This document shows, one piece after another, positions 45,680-51,631 of a stretch of DNA of 64,000 bases. How positions within the stretch are numbered: the stretch's first letter is position 1; each line of letters starts with the position of its first letter. Under the pieces are notes generated by a model. That model had not been told where the DNA came from, made no database searches, and saw only the letters and a program-made list of their open reading frames with translations. Source of the stretch: Paenibacillus sp. FSL H8-0548 (GTDB lineage Bacteria; Bacillota; Bacilli; Paenibacillales; Paenibacillaceae); contig NZ_CP152049.1 in assembly GCF_038630985.1 (NCBI RefSeq), forward strand, positions 2,437,501-2,501,500, in the 5' to 3' direction. The translations under genes were made by a program, and so were the position numbers.

Positions 45680-45990
45680 GGAAACTATACATTCTCCGAA
45701 TCTGTTGATCATGATGCTTCGGCAGCAGCCAGTGAGGAGATAACGAAAGCTAACGGAAGCCAGCGACGCTAAAGTTGCATTTTGGGTTAGCCTCACATTT
45801 TAACGGAACAGGGAGACGCTATTCCGCAGAAATGAAGCGAGATCGGGCATGTAGGGGGCAAATAGAGGCCTGTGCTTCCGTTAGAATCTTGAAACGAAAA
45901 ATAAAGGCGATTTAGCGTCTGTGGTTTCCGTTAGAAGTGTGAGCTGACGCGTCTGCGATGTGCAATCATCCGTAAGGGTGATTTTGTTCT
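45680..45990 (+). repeat. Four-box intergenic repeat element, copy 1
   Basis: About 311 bp that matches 51036-51345 along its whole length. It contains a 21-nt box starting TAACGGAA and ending in GACGCTA, twice forward (45751-45771, 45801-45821) and twice inverted (45863-45883, 45913-45933). Box starts are 50, 62 and 50 bases apart, so the whole is a nested imperfect palindrome able to form a long hairpin. It encodes no protein. It follows a hairpin terminator. Confidence 0.8.
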
Positions 45991-46076
45991 ACGCTGAGAT
46001 AAAGAACTTGATCATACAAATAACCGAGGAATGAAGCAAATGGATTATTGGGTGGACATCGCTCAATATGTCAAAA

Positions 46077-46220
46077 ATGAGGATGAAACAGCGACATGTG
46101 ATCAACCACGTGTCTTATCATACAGCAACCGAAATTCGCAAGAACGTCGGGAAGTTTATGAACGAAATAATGAAAACTCCCACCACTTCCATTATTGATC
46201 GTCTCTGTGTTTGGTTTTGA
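46077..46220 (+). pseudogene. C-terminal remnant of an IS630-family transposase
   Basis: The frame from 46077 to TGA at 46218-46220 reads HVINHVSYHTATEIRKNVGK followed by FMNEIMKTPTT and IIDRLCVWF. This closely resembles the last 45 residues of IS630-type DDE transposases, which end in a conserved IDRLCxxL/F. The catalytic part is absent and no terminal inverted repeats were seen. It faces the convergent AraC gene, whose stop lies seven bases away. Confidence 0.65.
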
Positions 46221-46226
46221 ACACCG

Positions 46227-47156
46227 TTATAAAATTTTAGACAGCTTTCTGTATTCACGTGGGGAAATGCCCTCATGACGCCGGAAAATGCGGCTGAAAT
46301 AGTGAATATCCGAGTAGCCAACGAGATCGCCGATCTGCTCAATGGACAAATCGGATTCGCGCAGCCATTTTCTTGCTTCCCTGTGACGGACGGATTGCAC
46401 GAATTCGCTTGGCGGCATGCCTGCGATTTGCTTGAACAGCTTTGCTGCATGATCGACGCTCATATTCATTTTTTTGGCAATGGCGGAGTTGCTCCACTGC
46501 AAGGAAGGGGCCGCTTCTATTTGTTCCAGCAGCTCCGCTAGACGTGCGCCGTGTACGGTAGCTTGCGAGAGAGTGCGCGCTAAGGGCGTGCGAAGCAGCG
46601 TGGTAAGAATTTGCAGCATTAGCCCTTTGCAAGCCAGCTCATATCCCAGCGGGCGCATTGTAAATTCTTCGACAAGCTGTTCCATAAGCTGGACGCAGGC
46701 AAGCGGAGGCGTATAAACCGGATGTTCCGTTAAAGGCGACTGGCCTTCTGCAATGGCTTCATAGCAAAACTTTTGGGGCCAAACGGTTGATTCATTAACG
46801 ATCATATCCGCCTCGGTCTGAACGTCCAATTCATCAAAAAAGTCGAAATGAATGCCAAGAAAACGAGTATTAGGGGCAGACACGACTTCATTCTGATGAA
46901 AGACGCCTGAAGGCAGTAGGATAAGCTGTCCAGCATCGAGCTTATAACGCTGTCCCTCCATGAACGTAGCGGCCTCGCCTTGGCAGACGTACAGCAGCTC
47001 AAAATCATACAATCTCCGCTCGGGAAGCTTGCCTGTAGGCAGGCGTTGAAACTGAGCATAATGCACGCTTGGCGACCATTCTCTTAAGGCTGCCGAACGC
47101 TGCTGCGGATAGCAGGTGGATGAGTTTTCCAAGAGACAGCATTCCTTCCTGATCAT
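46227..47156 (-). CDS. AraC-family transcriptional regulator with cupin sensor
   Basis: A 309-aa protein with an N-terminal cupin-type sensor (about 40-110, with GQLILLPSGVFHQNEV) and a C-terminal AraC domain (AIAKKMNMSVDHAAKLFKQI; IEQIGDLVGYSDIHYFSRIF). The ATG at 47156 has no clear ribosome site. The TTG eight codons later follows AGGAAGG and may be the true start. It is divergent from the CBM9-like/isomerase/dehydrogenase operon, which it probably regulates in response to a sugar ligand. Its 3' end abuts the transposase remnant. Confidence 0.88.
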   Translation of the reverse strand: MIRKECCLLENSSTCYPQQRSAALREWSPSVHYAQFQRLPTGKLPERRLYDFELLYVCQGEAATFMEGQRYKLDAGQLILLPSGVFHQNEVVSAPNTRFLGIHFDFFDELDVQTEADMIVNESTVWPQKFCYEAIAEGQSPLTEHPVYTPPLACVQLMEQLVEEFTMRPLGYELACKGLMLQILTTLLRTPLARTLSQATVHGARLAELLEQIEAAPSLQWSNSAIAKKMNMSVDHAAKLFKQIAGMPPSEFVQSVRHREARKWLRESDLSIEQIGDLVGYSDIHYFSRIFRRHEGISPREYRKLSKIL

Positions 47157-47301
47157 TCATTTATAACTGCACGGAATTGTCCAAATAATCGCTTTTTTAA
47201 CTAAATAAAATGAATAACAAATCGTTTATTATATGTATTATCACATGTGAGTGGTCAAGATTCAATATCACGTAATTAGCTAAAAAGGAGCTTTTTCACC
47301 A

Positions 47302-47940
47302 ATGGAGGATGTCACGGTTCAGGACAATAAAACGTATGTTTGCAAGCAGGTTCAGGACGATACGGGCAATTCGTCCCTCTCTGCTATCAACTGGGAAGCA
47401 TTTGAGGCGCTGGAGCTGGTGGAAACGGTAACGGGTATCCATCCGAAGGAACGGACTGAAGTGCGGATATGCTGGAGTCGGTCGCATTTGCATATTCGTT
47501 TTAGATGCAGCGACTCATATGCTCATTCTACCTTTACGAAGCGGGATGATCCGCTGTATGAGCAGGATGTCGTCGAGATGTTTATTGATGAGACAGGGGC
47601 GGGCACCCGATACATGGAACTGGAGATTAGCCCGAATAACATCGTATTTGACGCGTTGGTCACACATGATGGCGAAGCAGTTACCAATTTGGATTTGGCG
47701 TGGCGATTTGAGGGAATGACGACATCGGTCGAGAGGCTTGACGAGGACATACTCATGTATTTTATTCACATTCCGGTTGAAAACTTTAAGCTCCCAATTG
47801 AACCGGGAGTAAGCTGGCGAGTTAATTTTTACCGCATAGATGAAGATGAGCAGGGATTTCGGGAATTTCAGGCATGGCAACCAACTGGGGCTATTAATTA
47901 CCATCTCCCCAGCAAATTTGGCAGGCTGACATTTGTCTGA
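47302..47940 (+). CDS. CBM9-like carbohydrate-binding protein, cytoplasmic
   Basis: A 212-aa single-domain protein matching the CBM9/DOMON-like pattern: NWEAFEALELVE, TEVRICWSRSHLHIRFRCSD, LYEQDVVEMFIDE, YMELEISPNN, and W(R)VNFYRID with EFQAWQPT near the end. In xylanases this fold binds reducing ends of glycans. Here it stands alone without signal peptide, which suggests a cytoplasmic role or a catalytic offshoot. It starts at ATG 47302 after AAAAAGGAGC. It is the first gene of a three-gene operon divergent from an AraC regulator. Confidence 0.8.
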   Translation: MEDVTVQDNKTYVCKQVQDDTGNSSLSAINWEAFEALELVETVTGIHPKERTEVRICWSRSHLHIRFRCSDSYAHSTFTKRDDPLYEQDVVEMFIDETGAGTRYMELEISPNNIVFDALVTHDGEAVTNLDLAWRFEGMTTSVERLDEDILMYFIHIPVENFKLPIEPGVSWRVNFYRIDEDEQGFREFQAWQPTGAINYHLPSKFGRLTFV

Positions 47941-47972
47941 ACTAGTTATTTTAATATACAGGAGGTCTATTT

Positions 47973-48821
47973 ATGAAAAAAGGAATTAATATTTGGTCAT
48001 TCAAAGACGGCGCGAAGATTGCCGATTGCATCCAAACGGCCAAAAAGGCCGGCTTTGATGGCATTGAGCTTTCGTTGAATGAAACGGGGGAGCTTAGCCT
48101 TGCTGCAACGGACAAGGAAATCAACGAAATAAAAGCTAGACTCACGGATTCTGAGCTGGAAATCGCAGGACTTGCTACTGGCTTGTATTGGTCGTATCCG
48201 ATGACGAGTGGGGATGCAGCTATTCGTGAGAAAGCAGTCGATGTGGGCAAGAAGCAGTTGGAGCTTGCAGCAGCACTTGGTGTGGATACTATTCTGGTCA
48301 TTCCTGGAGCCGTCGGCGTAGATTTTATCCCGGGCAGTGAGGTGACGGATTATGAGCATGCCTATGAGCGTGCGCTAGAATCCATCAGTAAGCTGGTTCC
48401 ATATGCAGAAAGCGCTGGCGTATCCATCGGTATTGAAAATGTGTGGAACAAATTCCTGCTCTCGCCGCTTGAGCTGCGCACCTTTATCGATGCACATCAG
48501 TCGAGCTTCGTAGGTTCCTATTTTGACGTAGGGAATGCGCTGCAAAACGGTTATCCGGAGCAATGGATTCGCATATTAGGACACCGGATCAAAAAGGTGC
48601 ATTTTAAGGATTATCGCCGCCAAGCAGGCGGTTTGCATGGCTTTGTTGATTTGTTGGCTGGAGATGTCGATTATCCTGCGGTCATGGCGGCGCTTCGAGC
48701 GATTGATTACAACAACTATGTTACTGGAGAAATGATCCCTCCTTATACGCATCATACTGAGCAAATCATTTTTAATACATCCAGAGCAATGGACGCGATA
48801 CTAGGACGTCAAAACAACTAA
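47973..48821 (+). CDS. Sugar phosphate isomerase/epimerase (xylose-isomerase-like TIM barrel)
   Basis: A 282-aa protein of the AP-endonuclease-2 superfamily. It opens KKGINIWSFKDGAKIADCIQ and has KKAGFDGIELSLNETGEL, ALGVDTILVIPG, GVSIGIENVWNKF (metal-binding Glu), FVGSYFDVGNAL (Asp), IKKVHFKDYRR (His, Asp) and TGEMI (Glu), the expected divalent-metal ligands. Such enzymes isomerise or epimerise keto sugars and uronates or inositol derivatives. The start at 47973 follows CAGGAGGTC. It sits directly before a Gfo/Idh/MocA dehydrogenase, a pairing common in catabolism of uronates, inositols and unusual sugars. Confidence 0.9.
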   Translation: MKKGINIWSFKDGAKIADCIQTAKKAGFDGIELSLNETGELSLAATDKEINEIKARLTDSELEIAGLATGLYWSYPMTSGDAAIREKAVDVGKKQLELAAALGVDTILVIPGAVGVDFIPGSEVTDYEHAYERALESISKLVPYAESAGVSIGIENVWNKFLLSPLELRTFIDAHQSSFVGSYFDVGNALQNGYPEQWIRILGHRIKKVHFKDYRRQAGGLHGFVDLLAGDVDYPAVMAALRAIDYNNYVTGEMIPPYTHHTEQIIFNTSRAMDAILGRQNN

Positions 48822-48841
48822 CTAAAAAGGAAACGGAGGTT

Positions 48842-49858
48842 ATGAAAATGTTAAAGGTTGGATTAATCGGATTTGGATTTATGGGACGCATGCATTTTGA
48901 CAATTATGTCCGTTTAGCGGCGGAGGGGGCGCCCATGCAGCTTGTAGCGATCTGCGATCTGCTCATTGAGGAGCTTAAAGAAGGCAAGGCATCAGGAAAT
49001 ATGGCGACAGAGCAAGAGGTATACGATCTAAAACCATACCGCCTATACGACAACATAGCGGCAATGCTTGAAAATGAGGAATTGGATATCGTGGATATTA
49101 CACTACCTACTTTTCTTCATGCGGATCTGACATGCTCGCTGCTGGAGCGAGGGCTGCATGTCTTATGCGAAAAGCCGGTAGCCGGAACATCGGAAGACGG
49201 ATGGCGTATGGTAAATGCGTCAGAGAATACGGGAAAAACGCTGATGATCGGCCAATGCCTGCGCTTCTGGCCTGTTTATGAATATTTAAAGGCTGCAGTA
49301 TCCGATGGCCGTTACGGAGCGGTTACTGGCGGTTACTTCTTTAGGGGCTCGGCTGCGCCCAAGGGCTGGTTCCTCGATGGCAGCAAAAGCGGCGGCTGCT
49401 TGCTAGATATGCATATTCATGATACTGATATGATTCACTGGCTGTTCGGCAAGCCAGAGAAGGTGTCCACACTGGCTCGTAATGTTATTCCGGGCAGCGG
49501 CTATGACGTGGTCTCCACTCATTATGTCTATCCCGACGGCAAAGTGCTGAATGCACAGGCTGATTGGACGCTAGAAGGGGATTACGGCTTTTCAATGACG
49601 TTCCGCGTCAATTTCGAAGGCGGAAATCTAGTGTTTGAGAATGGACAGCTGAAGGTAAATCCAAATGACGCGCCGGGCTTTGTTGCCGAGCTATCTGATG
49701 ATATGGGCTATTACCACCAAATTAAGTATTTTATTGAATCCGTGAATGAAGGTAAAGCAGTAACGACATGCTTGCCGTCGAGCGCGGTAGGCACGCTTGA
49801 GATCATTGAAGCCGAGCTGCGTTCGGCAGATCAGGGCGGGGTTTTCGTAGAATTATAA
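48842..49858 (+). CDS. Gfo/Idh/MocA-family NAD(P)-dependent sugar dehydrogenase
   Basis: A 338-aa oxidoreductase with a Rossmann motif GLIGFGFMGRMH at 6-17, the EKPV signature (LCEKPVAGTS) near 115, and the C-terminal alpha/beta domain with GGCLLDMHIHDTDMIHWLFG containing the catalytic Asp-x-x-His-type residues. It oxidises or reduces sugars and inositols using NAD(P). The start ATG 48842 lies seven bases after ACGGAGG. It is the last gene of the CBM9-like operon and is followed by a UUCG-loop terminator. Confidence 0.93.
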   Translation: MKMLKVGLIGFGFMGRMHFDNYVRLAAEGAPMQLVAICDLLIEELKEGKASGNMATEQEVYDLKPYRLYDNIAAMLENEELDIVDITLPTFLHADLTCSLLERGLHVLCEKPVAGTSEDGWRMVNASENTGKTLMIGQCLRFWPVYEYLKAAVSDGRYGAVTGGYFFRGSAAPKGWFLDGSKSGGCLLDMHIHDTDMIHWLFGKPEKVSTLARNVIPGSGYDVVSTHYVYPDGKVLNAQADWTLEGDYGFSMTFRVNFEGGNLVFENGQLKVNPNDAPGFVAELSDDMGYYHQIKYFIESVNEGKAVTTCLPSSAVGTLEIIEAELRSADQGGVFVEL

Positions 49859-49884
49859 AATGGCAGGATGGTAGTAGCAGGAAT

Positions 49885-49915
49885 AAGCTGTGTCCTTCGG
49901 GGCACAGCTTCTTTG
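49885..49915 (+). terminator. Terminator with UUCG tetraloop after dehydrogenase operon
   Basis: AAGCTGTGTCC (49885-49895) pairs with GGGCACAGCTT (49900-49910, one G-U pair) around TTCG, followed by CTTTGT. Confidence 0.8.
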
Positions 49916-50026
49916 TGCTGAAGCAGATTCGCTGGATAACTCGTCCGAGCACTCGTCTACATTTTTGACCATACGAATATATTTGTAGAGAGAAGACGGA
50001 TGTAGAATGAAGGAGGAATTGAGGCA

Positions 50027-50905
50027 ATGGAGAGTTTTTCTACCGCTACTAATATACATACAATGCAAAAGGTTGATGATTTTATTGATTTTATCCGTGA
50101 AGTAAATGAACTTCTTCAAAAAGAAGAAGATATTTCTCCTGCTAATCAGCGGGTGACCAACATGATTGGGCGTCTTTCAAAGCAATTGCGCGCCTACTAC
50201 TCGCCCGAGGAAGTCAAGGCCGTTCTAAACAATGAATATATTGTAACGAATCAGCGAATATTGCAGGATAGGTTGTCAAAAGCTGAATTTCAAGTAGAGC
50301 TGGCTGATTCTCAACCTATTTGCAAAGCGGAGGATTCCGTTTTGGATATCGTCACACGGTTGCCTTACTGGACGATATACATGGCCTTGGTTAGCGAGGA
50401 GCTGTCCATGCTTCGACAGTTGATTCGGCAAGACGGTCAGATGGAGAAGTTGCCGATTGTATTTGTTGGCAGCGGGCCGATGCCGCTAAGTCCAATTATT
50501 CTTCATCTATTCGGTGATGTGGAGGTCGTCTGCCTGGATATCGACCCAGTGGCCTGTGAGGCATCCTGCTCTTTCCTCGAAAAAATGGGTTTAGGAACTA
50601 AAGTGAATGTCATTATGGAAAATGGAGCGGAGTTTGATTATAGCTCTTATAACCGGATATTTGTGGCTAGTCTCGTGAGAAATAAGCGGGCGGTGCTTGA
50701 ACAAATCAGTCGTACTTCCCTAGATCCTCTAGTAGCTGTTCGTACAGCTGAGGGGATGAGGCAAATCATGTACGAAGCAATTGATGAATCGCAGCTGAAT
50801 AAGCAGGGCTGGCGGATTCTGGGACGTACTTGTCCTGAAGATAATTTGGTCATCAATTCGACTTTGTTTCTGGATCGCTTTACTACTCCTGCCATACCGG
50901 ATTGA
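50027..50905 (+). CDS. Nicotianamine synthase-like protein (opine metallophore biosynthesis type)
   Basis: A 292-aa cytoplasmic protein of the NAS/CntL family. The N-terminal 110 residues are helical and the remainder is a Rossmann-like SAM-binding fold with VFVGSGPMPLSPIILHLFG, VVCLDIDPVACE and RIFVASLVRNKRAVL, characteristic of this family. Related enzymes transfer an aminobutanoate unit from SAM to an amino acid or to another such unit, as in plant nicotianamine or staphylococcal staphylopine (CntL). It starts at ATG 50027 after AAGGAGGAATT. It stands alone: no opine dehydrogenase (CntM), racemase (CntK) or metallophore exporter is in the window, so its product cannot be stated. Confidence 0.88.
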   Translation: MESFSTATNIHTMQKVDDFIDFIREVNELLQKEEDISPANQRVTNMIGRLSKQLRAYYSPEEVKAVLNNEYIVTNQRILQDRLSKAEFQVELADSQPICKAEDSVLDIVTRLPYWTIYMALVSEELSMLRQLIRQDGQMEKLPIVFVGSGPMPLSPIILHLFGDVEVVCLDIDPVACEASCSFLEKMGLGTKVNVIMENGAEFDYSSYNRIFVASLVRNKRAVLEQISRTSLDPLVAVRTAEGMRQIMYEAIDESQLNKQGWRILGRTCPEDNLVINSTLFLDRFTTPAIPD

Positions 50906-50999
50906 TAGGAGATTGTGTCCACAACGGCAAGAGAGATTACGTTGATCGATATCCTTGGCACGGAGGCTGTAATAAATTTAATTCAATAATTAAATTGAG

Positions 51000-51030
51000 C
51001 CACGTCTATTAGACGTGGTTCTTTGTTCTT
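51000..51030 (+). terminator. Terminator after NAS-like gene
   Basis: CCACGTCT (51000-51007) pairs with AGACGTGG (51011-51018), loop ATT, followed by TTCTTTGTTCTT. Confidence 0.75.
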
Positions 51031-51035
51031 GCTCA

Positions 51036-51345
51036 GGAAACTATGAATTCTCCGAACCTGTTAATAACGATGCTGCATCAGAAGCCGGAGAGCGGATAAA
51101 GAAAGCTAACGGAAATCAGAGACGCTAAAGTTCCATTTTTGGTTAGCGTCATATTTTAACGGAAACCAGAGACTCTATTCCGCAGAAATGAAGCGAGATC
51201 CGGCATGTAAGGTACAAATAGAGGCCCGTACTTCCGTTACAATCTTGAAACGAATAATAAAGGCGAATTAGCGTCTCTGGTTTCCGTTAGAAGTGTGAGC
51301 TAATACGTCTGCGATTTTCAATCACTCGTCAGGTGACCTTGTTCT
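51036..51345 (+). repeat. Four-box intergenic repeat element, copy 2
   Basis: About 310 bp collinear with 45680-45990. The 21-nt box occurs at 51107-51127 and 51157-51177 forward, and at 51219-51239 and 51269-51289 inverted. Spacing (50, 62, 50) is identical to copy 1. Sequence between boxes is also conserved, for example CCGCAGAAATGAAGCGAGAT. Confidence 0.8.
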
Positions 51346-51366
51346 TTTTACGAGAGGTGTAATTTG

Positions 51367-51397
51367 CGAAAAAAAGACCGATTTTTATATCGGTCTT
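51367..51397 (-). terminator. Minus-strand terminator hairpin with no matching minus gene
   Basis: AAGACCGAT (51374-51382) pairs with ATCGGTCTT (51389-51397). The run of A residues just before it would give a U-run on a minus-strand transcript. No minus-strand gene lies upstream of it within 10 kb, so it may be a relic or protect against antisense transcription. Confidence 0.5.
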
Positions 51398-51427
51398 GGT
51401 CATATATAACTTGATCTTAAAAAATGA

Positions 51428-51476
51428 AGTTACAGCGAAGCGAGAAGATCGTTTCTCTAGAAACGAAGTGTTCGCC
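51428..51476 (+). repeat. Rearranged copy of dispersed repeat motifs
   Basis: AGCGAAGCGAGAAGATCGTT is followed closely by the inverse of the GGCGAACACTTCGTTTCT motif found at the right end of the repeats at 3171 and 3617. The centre (CGTTTC TCTA GAAACG, 51450-51465) forms a small hairpin. The two end motifs are here brought together without the middle part. Confidence 0.5.
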
Positions 51477-51631
51477 TCTGCAACCGAGTCCATTCAGCTT
51501 GGAAGGCGGCTATTTTGGTCGGAAAACCATAAACATAAGTCGTTATACCGAAAGCGGACAGAGGGTGGAATTCGGTAAAATAAAAATGGGATATTAGACT
51601 CATTACGGTAAATGAAAGGGAGAATACTGAT

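Noticed and set aside
45680..45990. Four-box element considered as an insertion sequence
   Set aside because: It has no open frame for a transposase and no clear target duplication; it is listed as a repeat instead.
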